From: Polyporus tsugae
Taxonomy: Eukaryota; Basidiomycota; Agaricomycetes; Polyporales; Polyporaceae
Length of the DNA: 64,000 nt
Direction of reading: 5' to 3'
Assembly (NCBI GenBank): GCA_024305745.1
Contig: JAHRBS010000004.1
Location: forward strand, 1,116,001 to 1,180,000
The notes under the pieces are model-generated. The model searched no databases and was not told where the DNA came from. It worked only from the letters and a program-made list of their open reading frames with translations. The position numbers were made by a program, and so were the translations under genes. Within the stretch, counting starts at the first letter, position 1; every line of letters begins with the position of its first letter. Of the stretch, positions 23,831 to 36,453 are shown one piece after another.

Positions 23831-26084
23831 TCACTCGAACTTCGCAAGGAGTGAACGCCCAGTCATCTCTGCAAGCCGGACGTCAGCATCAAGCAATCGG
23901 CACTGGAATCGATCAAGCTCACCTTCGGGCTTGGGCAGGCCCTAATGCGTTCAAAAACCGGATCAGACACTCTTCGGCACGCATACACCCAGCAGAGACA
24001 CATACCATGATATCAAGCACAGTCGGCGCAACATCCGCAAGCGCGCCCTCCTCCTCCTCCCCGTCCTTCTTGTCGAGCGTGAACGCGAACTTCTTCGGGT
24101 CGCCCGTCATGATGAACGGCACCGGGTTCGTCGTGTGCGCCGTGTGCGGTGCACCCGTCTCGGCGTTGATCATCTGCTCCGCGTTCCCGTGGTCGGCCGT
24201 GACGAGCAGAATATAGCCCGCCTCCTCGCACGCCTTGTACACGATCCCGACCGCCTCGTCCGTGTTCGTGACCGCCTCCACCGCCGCGTCGTACACGCCC
24301 GTGTGGCCGACCATGTCCGGCGGCGCGAAGTTGCACATCACGAACTCGTGCGTGCCCGCCTTGACGACCTCGGCGACTTTCTCCGCGACGTCGTGGACGG
24401 ACATCTTGGGCAGCTTGTCGTACGTCGCGACCTTCGGCGAGGGGATCATGTGGCGCTCCTCGTCGGCGAACTGCTTCTCGACGCCGCCGTTGAAGAAGAA
24501 GGTGACGTGCGCGTACTTCTCCGTCTCGGCAATGTGTGCCTGTTTAACGCCCTGCTTGGAGAGCCACTCGGCAAGAACGTTTGTCATGGCTTGGGGAGGG
24601 AAGGCAACGTGGAAGGGGAAGTCCGCGTTGTAGCGCGACATGGTAGTGATATGCTGTGGCAGAATGTGAGTGCATGGGCGTCCTGAGAAACGAAAACAAC
24701 GCACGAGGTCCTTCGGGACGTCAACCTCCATAGGCTTGTCAGGGAGACCGAAGACAGTGACGATCTCCCGCATGCGGTCGGAACGGTAGTTGAAGAAGAA
24801 TAGGATATCACCGTCTATCAAATTTATAAGAGCGTGACCATTTGACGAATATTCGCAGTGAAGTACGTCGGGTCCACCTCCATTGGGTATAGGTACCAGT
24901 GATACCGGTACTTAGTGTGCATCGCATTACGCATAGCGTGGGCCAGCGTATCGGGCTCGAGGTCGCGCACGGGCTGAACGCAGGGTATTGCGCGAGCATA
25001 GCATCACGGCATACAACCGGACATACGAATGACCCTTTCTGATACCCATTCCCAGCTTAACCACTACCCGACCACCGCAGAGACAGGTACGGGTTAAGCC
25101 GAAACGGCTATGGATACCCAATGTCCATGTCAACCACAGGTTGGCACTCACCCTTGATCCTGCCAGCGTCGCCATCGACGATAATGGGCTTCAGGAACTC
25201 GTCTGTTTCGTCCTTCTTATAATGCTCCTCAATCGCCTTGACGGGGTCCTCGGCCTTCTCACCCTCGCCCTTGACAAGGCCATCGACGGCGATCTTGACG
25301 CGCTCCCAACGCTTGTCACGATCCATGGCATAGTAGCGGCCGATGATGGTGGCGACCTCACCGATCTTCTCCTTCTCGATGAACGCGAGGAGGTCCTTCA
25401 AGTAGCCTGCGGCAGAGCGGGGTGCGGTGTCGCGACCATCGCCGAAGAAGTGAATGTAGACGTCCTTGAGGCCGACCTCCTTCGCAGTCTCGAGGAGTGC
25501 GTAGAGGTGGGTGATGTGGGAGTGCACACCACCGTCGGAGATCTACGAGCGGTAAATATGAGTGTCAAATGAAGGAATGGATCTGACTGATGGGGTACTT
25601 ACGAGACCGAGGAGGTGTAGACGGCCGTTGCCGTCCTTGGCCCTGTTAAAGCTCTCGAGGATGTTTTCATTCTTGTGGAACTGCCTCTTCTTAATCGACA
25701 CATCGATCCGGACAATGTCCTGCCACACGATTCGACCTGCACCGATGTTCAGGTGGCTGCACGAATAACGTCAGGTGTGCCTGCAATTGCGCGCGGAGAA
25801 CGAATGGGGACGCACTGACCCGACTTCCGAGTTTCCCATGAGCCCATCGTTGAGGCCGACCGCAAGCCCATGGGCATGGAGGGTGCGGTGGCTGTGGTCC
25901 TTAGCGATGGTGTCCATATTAGCGGTGTCTGCAGCCTCGATCGCGTCGCCCTTCATGCCCTTCTTCGGGGCGATGCCCCATCCGTCGTGCACACTGTTTG
26001 AAACGGACGGTGAGCAAGGGTGAGGTCTGGTGTGACATTGGATGTGTCCTACATGAGGCAGACCTTGTTCTTGACTTGGACCAT
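23831..26084 (-). CDS. gpmI: 2,3-bisphosphoglycerate-independent phosphoglycerate mutase
   Basis: Glycolytic enzyme interconverting 3- and 2-phosphoglycerate through a phosphoserine, using Mn or similar metals; cytosolic. The start is MVQVKNKVCLM at 26084. HDGWG is the first metal site. The nucleophile Ser lies in LMGNSEVGHLNIGAGR, with an intron after the Gly. Then come SDGGVHSHITHLYAL, HFFGDGRDTAP, FFNYRSDRMRE and the phosphatase-domain metal ligands in CNFAPPDMVGHTG and TADHGNAEQM. The end is GLPKPE, spliced to EMTGRSLLAKFE-TGA at 23831, the usual iPGM C-terminus. Introns lie near 26050, 25990, 25810, 25760, 25600, 25540, 25110-24820, 24700 and 24000. Length and motif content are those of the family, with no damage. 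The iPGM type, common in fungi and plants, contrasts with the cofactor-dependent enzyme of yeasts and animals. Confidence 0.95.
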
Positions 26085-26818
26085 GGCGGGATAGAGAGGG
26101 CGGGTGGGAGGAGGCAAATTAGCGGCTGGGTAGGCTTGAAGTCGTCATCGGTCGATGGATTCGCTCTCGAGCGCTGCTCCAGCCGAGATCGTTCCTTGGC
26201 CAGGGAACAAGCGTCTATCTAATCCAACCGATCGCCGACGTCGACTCGGAGATATCCATAATCCACTCGACCGCGGCCATCATCGACTCCATCTCCTCGT
26301 GCACCTTGAGCCTGAGGCCTGAGGCCTGAGTACCTGAGGTCAGGAGTCTGGAACGTTCACGACGCTTACAGTCACCGATACATACAGTACTAAATTGAAG
26401 AACGCCGGTCCCGGTGATGGGGCTCAGTTACGCGGTATCCGCCCGCCCAAGAAGTTCATGGCAACTCGCGGATACCGTACATATGTTTGCAAGGCCGACG
26501 CCCGGTACGCCCTGATTGCAGTGCGTACAGTATATATTAGCTTCAGCCGTCCTGTCATCCTCTCCCCAGTCCCTACTCGCGCGATATCAGGTATGCATAC
26601 ACACTCCGGTACATACTTTCCTTTCCTTGACTCACATCACATATACATCAGGCCCTGTTCCAGTTCTCTCGTGGTTTCAGTGTAGGAGCCTCCCTTGAAC
26701 CTTCGCACGACCGGAGTACTCCCCCTTCCAAACGCAAGCGACCATCGCCAGACGGAAGCCCAAGGAGAAATGGAAATCCTGCATGTAGGCAAGTGTTACG
26801 TGAAACTTTGACGTGATC
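26085..26818. other. Intergenic region upstream of phosphoglycerate mutase
   Basis: About 0.7 kb. It includes the mutase promoter and a short tandem of CCTGAGG words at about 26310-26337. A missing first exon of the Dabb-type gene may lie in its last 200 bases but could not be fixed. Confidence 0.4.
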
Positions 26819-27272
26819 ATGAGATCGAATACTCATCAACCGGGATCTCCAGCCTTGGCCAAGCTCGATAAATCGCTCCTGAAACAGTCCGAGGAAGATA
26901 CATTCAGACAGATCCACCTCATGTTAGATGGCGTTCCCGTACCCAAGCACGATGTTCGTGTCGGCCCCCCATTGATCCCTCAATCAACGCGAGGTTACGA
27001 CATAAGTACGTTGTTTTGTGTTCAATCGCAAGACCCAGTCTCTCACACACTTCGGAAAGTGCTCTCCATAAAGTTCGATAAACTTGAGGACTTCAAGTGA
27101 GCTCCTCTTGCAATGACCAACCGCGTGTGGCCCTACCTCCTAACCTTGTTCTTAGAGCATACCTCGCGCATCCCAAGCACATCGAGTAAGTTGGCATTTG
27201 TCATGAAGAACCGTATAGTTGACATGCATGCACAGGATACTCAAAGTATTCGGACCGTCGCTACGAGGTTAG
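26819..27272 (+). CDS. Dabb-type (stress-responsive alpha-beta barrel) small protein
   Basis: Putative dimeric ferredoxin-like barrel protein; function unknown. The recognisable part is QSEEDTFRQIHLMLDGVPV, then HDVRVGPPL and RGYDI. Splices at GTACGT (about 27004), GTGAGC (about 27097) and GTAAGT (about 27186) join it to MLSIKFDKLEDFKAYLAHP, KHIE and ILKVFGPSLRG-TAG at 27272. The helix-strand pattern and the AYLAHPKHIE block match the Dabb domain. The usual first strand (VHIVLFK-like) is not found. The ATG at 26819 gives MRSNTHQPGSPALAKLDKS, which is either a diverged start or the tail of an unrecognised upstream exon. Length about 100 residues. Convergent with carboxypeptidase 1. Confidence 0.55.
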
Positions 27273-27515
27273 TTCTGATTGCCCTCCACTGGCCATCTCC
27301 GTTGAGACACCGAGGCAGATATGATCACATACCAAGTGGACGGAGCAGCATCGAAGAGCAAGTTGTGACTCATTGGGATGCTGACTCATAACCATGTCAG
27401 TCATCTTCTCTCCATGTCGCGCTTCGTCTCCCTTTGTCTTGGTCCATGGAACAATTCACAAGTATGTATTGCAACTACCCACAAATAAAACCCTGATCGG
27501 AAGCATAGGACACCT

Positions 27516-30099
27516 TTACGCTGAAGGGGAATCTCGCTTTCCCAGAACGTAAGCAATGGTCTGGTAAGCAGCCCAAGGTACAAATTCTGGGCAGTTTCCT
27601 CGCTTAGTATGGCGGACGTGTTATCGTGAATGGAACTTACGGGGAGTCATGTGTCCACTGTAGTAAAATTCAACATCTTCCATACGCCGCGTCAGTCAAA
27701 AGGAGAGCGAGATAGAGTAGGAAGATAAACTCACAAGTGAGACCGCGTTCGGTGTGCATGTTGCCGGCAATGCCCATGTTGTCGACGAGGAAGTTCTCCT
27801 CTTCAATAGGCGACTGGAAGCCCTGAGTGCCATCCCATGTCATGTTCCTATGGACCGACACTAATTAGTAGCCACTCTACTCAATTTTACGACAGGGGAC
27901 TGACTGGATGGCGATCCTAGTACCCTCGGCGACGAGGATGAAGTCCTACCGATGCCAATATCGTCAGTATCAGACTCTGCGCAGAAGAACGTGTCGGGAC
28001 ATGCACGCACCGCCAGACCATGGACGATAGCGACCCTCTCGCTCTTCTCGATCACGTTCGGCAGAACGCTGAGTGCCGAGGGTAGGCTCTGGTCGTCACC
28101 AGGGCCACCGGTCGCTGGATCGACATAGACGGGCCAGGAACAAATGTCCCAGTTCATGTTAGGCGCATTGATGGCGTCTTGAACCTGAGCAGCTCTTCAG
28201 CAAGGTGACCCGCAGACAACTCTTTCAACGTACGTCTGTCCTAAGAAACCCCTAATCTGTGAGCACCTGCAAGCCACATGCCATGCCGCGACATGTTCTG
28301 CACTCACCTGTTGAAGTAGATGAATTCTTGGGTGGATTGCGGGAAACCGAGAACACTCCCTACAGTTGCAATCAGAGTGTGTAGTGTGCCAGGAAAAAAT
28401 GCAGGCTTACATGGGCTGGGGTACATATCCGTCACTCGATAGACGTCAAACGCCGGGTTGAGCCTGCGGAGCAATATGAGCACACCGTCATCGTCATACT
28501 ATGGCTATCGCCAAGCCGATGTCCTCACTCTCCGGCGACGAGCTGAATCAAGTCGTGGATTTCGCACTCAGGCTTGGTGTTGACGGCCCCTGTAGTGTTG
28601 TCGATTGCTCCTCCGACGGGTAGTGATAGAAGGCCAGTGGGAGGATAAGTCACGGTGTCGAGATATTCGGTGTATCCGCAGGAGTCGGAGATGTTCTGCA
28701 GTGTTTCCCAGAAGGTGGAGTTGAATGGGAACACGTTCTGGTTTGCCTGTGGGTGAAATCGTCAGCCTCGAACCTCCAATCGCCCCAACGATGACAGGTT
28801 GTATACCTGGGCAAACCGTAACGCCGGGATCTCTTGCTGTACGAGGTTCCAGCTGAGTGTCGGGTCCGCGATCCAAGCGCCTTTGAGGTTTAGGTCCGGG
28901 TTTGGATGCTCGTAGAAGTAGTTCGCGATGTACGGAACGTCTAGGCTCGCATGTCAGCAACTACATGATTTCTGTCGCATTCAATATATACTCACAGTAT
29001 CCTGCGTACTTATCAGGGACGAGAGCGCAGGTTAGATATAAAAATCAATTTCGGTGTGAGAGACTCACGCTTTCGCCGCTGACGAAGAAGTTGCTCCCTT
29101 TCAGTTCGCTGAAAACCTCGAGGAACTGTCCAAAGAACCCCGCGAGTTGGGCCGCGAGCTCTTCATCGTTGCTGATACTAGGATCGCCTTGGGAGAATCC
29201 AGTCTGCACCACGGTCAAGAGTACTTCCTAGTCAGCGAAACGCTAAATCCCTACGGCTTGCCGCACACATACCCCGACCGGTTGATCAACCCAGAGGACG
29301 TTGCTCAGGTTTGTCCAGCTCCATGGGTTCCTACGTGACCATGAATGTGAATCTCCGCCAAAAGGTTATATGTTACAATGACGTACGGAGTGGGCTTCGA
29401 TTGACCCCAGGACCAGGCTGTGCAGCTGAGGTCAGTTGAACGCCAGCCAACTAGTGATTTCGCTTACAAATCGGACCATTCTCTTGCAAGAAACCATCGA
29501 GGGAAGAGCAGCCAGGGCCACCTGTAGTCTGCTCGACCGCTGTTCAGCTGGCTGATAGTAAAGCACCAACGCACCGTTCGTCCAAAACAACAAGTCCTTC
29601 ACGTTCGACGCGTTGTTCGTGGGCCAGAACCTGGGTCATGCCAGTCATCAGGAGGAAACCTCTATTGCGTACGACGTGTAAAACGTACCAAAAGAAGAGT
29701 TTCCGGGTTTCGTTGGCGGCGTCGGAGATGGGCATCAGACCTGCCCAAGATGGACCCGCGTCGAAATCCACTAGACGGGTCGAATATGATCAGAACCAAT
29801 GGTCTGAAAGGGTTTCCGAGTTCCTCACCTTCAGGTATCTTCGTCCCTTCCACGTAGTACTCCTCCGCCTTCGGGTTACTGAACGTAATAGTGGCTTCCC
29901 GTTTAGAAAAGGGCTCGGAAGCCTTATCCCGAGCACCGGTGTGGATTGGCCCGAGGAAATCGCGCAGGCGATCTAGCTGCTGACGTTGGATGTCTGCCGC
30001 CCTCTTCATGCCTGACATTGAACTCCCGGAAGACCCAGCTGCGCATAAGCATGTCGTGTAGAGAAGTATTAGCAAAAGGTGAAAACGAGGGAACGCCAT
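27516..30099 (-). CDS. Secreted serine carboxypeptidase, S10 family (copy 1)
   Basis: Removes C-terminal residues from peptides, usually at acid pH outside the cell or in the vacuole. The start MAFPRFHLLLILLYTTCLC at 30099 is a signal peptide and aligns with the start of copy 2. A propeptide-like segment follows (KREATITFSNPKAEEYYV). The mature enzyme has SWAGLMPI, LLFWTNGGPGCSS (oxyanion block), GFLQENGPI and NPWSWTNLSNVLWV. The nucleophile is in FFVSGES, with the following YAGY encoded by a 13-base exon at 28995-29007. Then VPYIANY, NMTWDGTQGFQ, the Asp after IVHGLA (DFILV) and the catalytic His in YYSGHMTP. The stop is at 27516; its last 20 residues equal those of copy 2. At least ten small introns are inferred. 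All three catalytic residues are present, so it should be active. Confidence 0.92.
28995..29007 (-). other. 13-base exon after the carboxypeptidase 1 nucleophile
   Basis: Exon encoding YAGY of the GESYAGYY motif, bounded by a TAAG acceptor and a GTGAGT donor. The same exon exists in copy 2 at 32327-32339. Confidence 0.75.
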
Positions 30100-30924
30100 G
30101 GCCAACGGGCGTGGCGGCGAGGGCACTGTCAATGTATGGGACCTGCACGATCAGCAATGCGACCCTCCATATACATATGCACGCACTGCCCATACCCGCT
30201 TGTTAAAAGAGCGCGTCGATTGATGGTAACCGAGAAGAATCAAGTTCGGAGGAGCGAGACCGTCGCCGAGACGATTGAGTCACACTAGGCAGCCTCGGAA
30301 GTGATGGTAATGCGCCCCAGTCTTTTGTAGGGGAAGCGATGTCGTATTTATGGAGCTCCAGCCACCTGCCATGATGATTTAGTGATCGAGCGGTGGCGGA
30401 CGGCGGCCGACTGGACGCGTAGGAGGCTGTTGCTCACCTTGTGAGACGGAATATGGACGCATAAAGCGAGGCAGACACTGCAAGTCGAGTGTTCATTCAA
30501 ACACAGTTCTCAAGTATTATGGAACTTGAACGGCCTTCCCGACCATTGCGAACAGGGTCCATGAGCATAAGTAGGACCAGACGCATTAAAACTAACCAGC
30601 GTCGGATTCGGCGCCTATAATTGGCATGCAGTTCGCCCGATTCGTTGTTATTCAACAAGCGACGACGGTGAAGCAATATGGGATCCCCATATGCATGCAA
30701 CTGGAGGCAAGAGGCTACTTACGCGCATGGAGGCCCGTGGGGGATGCTGGTGCGGCCTCCAAAAGACGTCGCATTGGAATTCGAAATGGACGAGCTTTGT
30801 ATTTGAAGTTTCGGCTGTCTGGACGTTGCACGGGTCAGATTCCAAGGATGGTCGTGATCCACAAACCCGTGCACATGGTATGAACTAGTATTGGTACAAG
30901 AACAAGCAGCCTATATACAATCCT
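30100..30924. other. Spacer between the tandem carboxypeptidases
   Basis: About 0.8 kb holding the promoter of copy 1 and the 3' end of copy 2. No gene found. Confidence 0.5.
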
Positions 30925-33396
30925 TTACGCGGAAGGGGAGTCGCGCTTGCCTAGAACGTACGCAATGGTCTGGTAGGCGGCCCAAGGAACGAATTCTGGA
31001 TAATAGTCAGCCAAACGATAAACAAGATCGGAACGGAAGCAACGTACGGGGCGTCATATGTCCACTGTAGTAGAACTCCACATCTACAAATCACACAGCA
31101 TGTTAGGAGGAACGGCGAAGGAAAGACCGGCGACTCACAAGTCAACCCGCGCTCGGTGTGATAATTGCCATAAACACCCATGTTGTCCACAAGGAATGAC
31201 TCTTCCTCAATAGGAGTCTGGAAACCCTGCTTCCCGTTCCAAGTCATGTTCCTGCAGGATGCCTATGAGAAAGTTCTGTAAACGCGCACATCATAAGGAC
31301 TTACTGGATCGCAATTCTCGCACCCTCGGCGATGAGGATGAAATCCTGCGGTTTGAGCACTTCAGCACCCATACCCACATCCTTTCAACGAGAAGCAGAT
31401 ACTACGAACCGCGAGGCCGTGAACGACGGCAGATCTTTCGCTCTTCTCTATCACGTTGGGGAGAACATGATTCGCGGCCGGTGGCACACTGTTGTCCGTT
31501 CCGTTGACATAGGGTGAGAATGCAGCACAATCACTCCACTCGATGTGGGGTGCATGGATAGCGTCCTGCACATCGGTCCTTGAGAGGCCGAATACCAGCA
31601 TAAGTCCTTGCATGGAAAGGTTAGGAATGCTAAGAATTCAACTCGCCTGTTGAAGTAGACGAACTGTTGGGTCGACTGAGGAAAGCCAAGAACACTCCCT
31701 GAGGATACCTTCAGCAAATGACGAGGATGGCAACAAGGAGATCTTACAGGGACTCGGGAATGTGTCTGTCACCCGGTAGATATCAAACACCGGATTGATC
31801 CTGGAAAACGCAGTGAGTAACCGACGTAGATAATGGGTCCCGCGGGGGACTACTTACTCTGTGACAGCATCTACGATCATATCTTGGATGTCACAATCCT
31901 CTCCATAATCCACAAAACCGTCATCATCGATGAACCCTCCAGCTGGCAATGGCAAGAGTCCAGTGGGAGGATATGTGACGTTGTCGAGATAATTAGTGTA
32001 GCCACACGCGTCGGACACGTTCTGAAGCTGTGCACGGAAGGTGGCGTTGAAGGGGAATACGTTCTGGTTTGCCTACGGATGGTGTTTGGTGAGTATCAGA
32101 GCATCAGTATCGAAGACAGGCAATGGATAGTACCTGAACAAAGCGAAGAGCAGGTATCTGTGACTGCAGGAGGAACCAGCTTATGGTCGGGTCCGCAATC
32201 CAGATGCCCTTCAGGTTGAGATCTGGGTTGGGGTTCTCATAGAGGTAGTTTGCGATGTACGGAACGTCTGCAAATGACGCTGAGTTGCACAACTAGAATC
32301 ATGCTAAATCATCAATTATGACTTACAGTATCCTGCATACTGAAAACAACCCCCAAGATTCCGTTAGCAGTCGCACATTAGTATACATCCCAAAGACTCA
32401 CACTCTCTCCGCTGACGTGGAAGTTGCTTCCTTTCAGCTCTGTGAATACCTCCAAAAATTGCTCGAGGAAGCCGGCAACTTGCGCAGCCAGCTCGTCGTC
32501 GTTGGTGATGTTCGGCACGCCTTGGGAGAAACCGGTCTTCCTCACGATCAGAGGGCGCTTAATGAGGAAGAGTAACTGAGCGTACCCCGACTGGCTGTTC
32601 GACCCAAAGAACATTGCTCAAATTTGTCCAGCTCCAAGGATTCCTATAGATCAATATATTAGCAAGATGTTCTGGTCGGTCTAGCTGAGTCGAGACGTAC
32701 GGCGTTGGTTCCGATTGGCCCCAGGACCAGGCTGTATTACTTTTGGTCAAGAAACGCGCTGGAAGGTATCTGAAATGCTTACAAATAGGGCCGTTCTCCT
32801 GCAAGAAGCCCTCCATCGAAGAGCACCCGGGGCCACCTGAGTCCTAATTTTCAGACGTGGCTGACAGTCACTCGTGGATGTAACATACCATTAGTCCAGA
32901 ACAACAGGTCGTTTACATTCGACGCATTGTTAGTAGGCCAAAGCCTTTAATAGGATACCTCGTGAGCATATCACGCCCAAGATTAGAAAACACGTACCAG
33001 AAGAAGAGCTTTCGCGTCTCGTTCGCGGCACCAGAGATGGGCATCAGGCCAGCCCAAGACGGACCAGCATCGAATTTGACTAGAAAGGAAACCGTGAGTG
33101 AATGGAAGCGAACCAACAGTCTATGTATTCTTACCATCAGGAATCTTTGTTCCGTCGACATAGAACTCTTGCGCTTTCGGGTTGCTGAAGGTGATGGGGG
33201 CTTCTCTTTTCAAGACTGATCCATCCTGGGTACCAGCTTGAGCGGGGCCCATGAGTTCTTGCAGTCGATCTCCTTGGGCCCGCCGAACGTCCATGGCCCT
33301 TCGCATACCCTCCAACGAGCTCTTCGCAAAGACGCTTGCGCCAGCAGCATAACATAAGAGTATTCCTAGCAACAGGTGAAGGCGGGGTGAAGCCAT
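30925..33396 (-). CDS. Secreted serine carboxypeptidase, S10 family (copy 2)
   Basis: Tandem paralogue of the preceding S10 carboxypeptidase, same strand and same exon layout. The start MASPRLHLLLGILLCYAAG at 33396 is a signal peptide, followed by a propeptide-like part (KREAPITFSNPKAQEFYV). Motifs are SWAGLMPI, GGPGCSS, EGFLQENGPI, NPWSWTNLSNVLWV and FHVSGES. YAGY is on a 13-base exon (32327-32339), then VPYIANYLYENPNPDLN, NMTWNGKQGFQ, SFLVDNMGV and YYSGHMTP. It ends GKRDSPSA-TAA at 30925. It differs from copy 1 mainly in the propeptide and in surface loops (for instance SFLVDNMGVYGN against NFLVDNMGIAGN). A TATAAG box lies at 33440-33445. Catalytic residues are intact; likely secreted with overlapping but not necessarily identical specificity. 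Confidence 0.92.
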
Positions 33397-34245
33397 GATG
33401 GACGAAGCACAACGGCGCGCCTGGGGATACGGCGCACGTCTTATACAATCTGAGCGGCGTCTGTATCAGTTCAATTGTCCGGATCTCTTCCTTTTTGTGA
33501 GCCGGAGAAGCTGCGGATTCGAGTCATGAGGTGACCGGGACCGTTGGACGGGAAGTCGAAGGTTATGATGTCGCTTACAAGCGGTGAGGGCATACCACCG
33601 GGGTTTGTGGGGCACTCCGCTCACAAGTCCAACTGATCATAAAATCCTCCTTACGTCTCCGCCGCCTTACAAGATCTGTTCTATTAGTGAACTGGGATGA
33701 GTAATTGACACAGCGCAAAATTGTGGTCCCACACACTCTAAGGCGCAAGCGCTTGCGTAGGCTCGCGTCTATGCGTAATTAGACAGTCTTCGTGAGCGAG
33801 ATGCGGAAGGCAATTGACGCTGCAAAACGGCGGCCACCCTGGACTGAGTTTGATGATCAGTGCCAACATGAAGCCATCCAAAAGCTTGAACGGTGCTTCT
33901 ATTGTAGCACCGGACGTTGGGCAGGCATCATATCGGAAGAGCCCATACGTACATTCGCTGATATTGTATAGCCTCCAACCCTTTGCGTGTCCCGATGCCC
34001 AGTGAACATATTGCCACCATCGAGATTGAAATATCAATATCTGTGCGAACGCGATGGACGTTGTTGAAATGATCTATGGTACACAGGTGGAGACACATGT
34101 GAGGGATGAGCATGCACAGATACCAGAGCAATGGAAGCACGATCAAACACGATTTCTCTTGCGCTGTTGCCCTTGTGATGAGTCCGATGTCCTACAACCA
34201 ATCGGTCATCAGCCAAACCATGGGAAAACTCGTCACCACACGCAC
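33397..34245. other. Intergenic region, carboxypeptidase 2 promoter and CSN7 3' region
   Basis: About 0.85 kb between two minus-strand genes. A TATAAG on the minus strand at 33440-33445 is 44 bases before the carboxypeptidase 2 start. No gene seen. Confidence 0.45.
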
Positions 34246-35371
34246 TTACTTCCGCCCCTTTCCTTTACTGTCTGCAGGTTCGTCGACGTCCATCCTATCC
34301 TTGTCGTCCTCTGCCTCCTTCTGCTTTTCCCTCTCTCGTTCCCTCTCAGCCTCTTCGCGGGCGCGCCTCTCTCGCTCCTGTTGCCTGTCGCGCTCCGCAA
34401 TACCTGCAGGGGTGAGTCCCGTTTTCCCAGAGTACACAGGCTGCTTGTTCGCGTTCCGTTGCTCCTTCTGCTTGTCGACCACCTCCTTGAGCGTTGCCTG
34501 GTACTGCTTCTCGTACGCATCCCTAACTTTCTTCGAGGTTGCAGTGCGGCCAGAGATCTGGGAAAGCTTCTCATCGAGGGTGGCAAGGATAGCAGAAGTG
34601 GTAGACGCCCTGATGTCGGCTTGATCGGTCAGGAGTTCCCAAGTTTAACACACGCGACGCACCAGTTCTGCAGCGAAACAAGCAATTGCTCCAGTTTCCC
34701 AGGCTCCAGGTCCCGACCCATCGTATATTCGACCTCAAATTGCTGTTCCCGCTGATCTAACTTCCCCCGGACGATGTCGAGGTAGATGGCGTCGATGATC
34801 AAATCCTCCAGGTCACGGATTGTAGGCATCTCGAGCACACGCAGTAGTTGGTCGTACGGGAGGATCTGAACGGAAAACTGTATCGATAACGTAGTCAAAT
34901 TGTATTGGGCATAAGACGTACCCTGCTATCCTGTGCAAGCGAGACGAGGGTAAGTTGTTTCAATTTGGTGATTTGGGCGTCGTTCAGCGGCGGAAGAGCA
35001 TCCTTGTACTCTGAAGGGAATAAAACCCTCGAATTAACATAGCATAGAGCGAGACAAAAGAGATGTACTCAACGGAGATAGTCCGAGTATGTCTTGTAAG
35101 AGAAGAGCTGAAGCAGCGAGTAGGAACGGTCGTGTTGCTCGTGACCTGACAACTATCACATCACACATATGAACTCGCACCCTCCTCTCAGTTGAAACCG
35201 TTTAACACTTACCTCCTGGATGTTGGGCTGCTCAAGAAGCTCGGCAAAGACGAATACGCCAGGGGCGGCAGTGGCGTCCTGTACGAGCTTGGCTGCGGCT
35301 GCGCCCTTGGCCGCTTTGGACATGAGCAAGAAGGGCTCAAGCTTGGCAACGTGTTGCGTTCCAACTTCCAT
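34246..35371 (-). CDS. CSN7: COP9 signalosome complex subunit 7 (PCI domain)
   Basis: Scaffold subunit of the COP9 signalosome, which removes NEDD8 from cullins. The start is MEVGTQHVAKLEPFLLMSK at 35371. Helical repeats follow (VFVFAELLEQPNIQEV, then HEQHDRSYSLLQLFSYKTY). The PCI winged helix reads ILPYDQLLRVLEMPTIRDLE and LIIDAIYLDIVRGKLDQRE. A C-terminal helix carries EKLSQISGRTATSKKV. The protein ends in a highly charged coiled stretch (ERDRQQERERRAREEAERE) and a Lys-rich tail, KGKGRK-TAA, at 34246. About 300 residues over six or so exons. The order and the IxxxRGKLDQ signature separate CSN7 from the related eIF3m. Confidence 0.9.
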
Positions 35372-36453
35372 ATCAAACAGCGAACAGCGACAGGGTTTCA
35401 GTTTCGAGTGGGAGACGGATGCGGACTCGGAGATCGCTGGTGCTCAGCGCTAAGCGCCGCGGCGTATGCGCCACCCTGTTTGGCTCTGTTTGGCCCCTCC
35501 ACCCAGGCGTCCCGGAGTCCTCCACTAGTCTATTGTTGTTGACGTTGACGTTGAACGTTGAAAGTTCCAGCCATCAATTTCTATCTACTTGTGACTTGTC
35601 CTTAACTCTTAGCAGCACAATAGATCTACTGCCGTTCAAGTTTACCTCCCTCAAGATCCTCTAGGTGTGATCATATTCTTTATAATCTCACTCCCCGCGC
35701 CAATGCTACAACCTACCCATCATTCTGCGCTGTCATCCGCATGGATCCATTAATAAAGGACCCGGGCCTTGACCATCCCAAGACTACAGCAGCTGTGAAA
35801 GCGTTCAATCCGAAGGACCTGGTGTGTGCGGATTTTGTACTATAGTAGTTCTTGATTGCCACCCGTCGCAGCCCTGTCGAGGTCTCTGACTCTAGATAAT
35901 GCTTGTTGGCACAACAGGGCTCAGGAGCGTCGAGCGTGGATGCCTCCTATAGATCTTAGGTGCGAGGCCGTATGTGGATGGAAGAGCTCCGCGTTTTATC
36001 TCCTCCCACAAGTGGCCTCACGCTCGCTCAACGAGCGAGCCCACCCACAACTCTTCAGTGCCTTGGAGAGAGTGGTGCCATCAGGGAAACTCTTTCCTCA
36101 CGCTCGACTCGGAGCTCGCGCGCGTCCGAAGACCGTGTTGTACTTACTCGTAGGTTCATACCTACCATGGCGGAGTTTGAAAACAACACCAGGGGGTTAA
36201 TGGATAACATGTCGAAACAACCCTCCTCCACGACACTCACCCCAGCCACCAAGTGCCTTCTTCCTCGCCCTCGCCCTAGATTCCCTCTTATCCATGTGTC
36301 TCACGCTGCAGAACACCATCTCAGGGTGCCTGCCAGTGTGGCGCCCAGTCTGGTCCTCTGGTCCCACTCCTTATCCCCCCTGACCTCTGGTTCCCACCTC
36401 CATCGGGTCCGACCTCAATTTTTCCTCTCCCACGGCGATTCGGCGTCGTTCAG
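35372..36453. other. Divergent intergenic region
   Basis: About 1.1 kb between CSN7 (-) and the unrecognised gene (+). Contains a short GTTGAC-type tandem at about 35537-35561 and pyrimidine-rich sequence before 36454. Open frames at 35856-36475 carry no motif and are not accepted. Confidence 0.45.

Noticed and set aside
34054..34755. 233-codon plus-strand open frame
   Set aside because: Exactly antisense to the CSN7 exons, whose PCI motifs are clear on the other strand.
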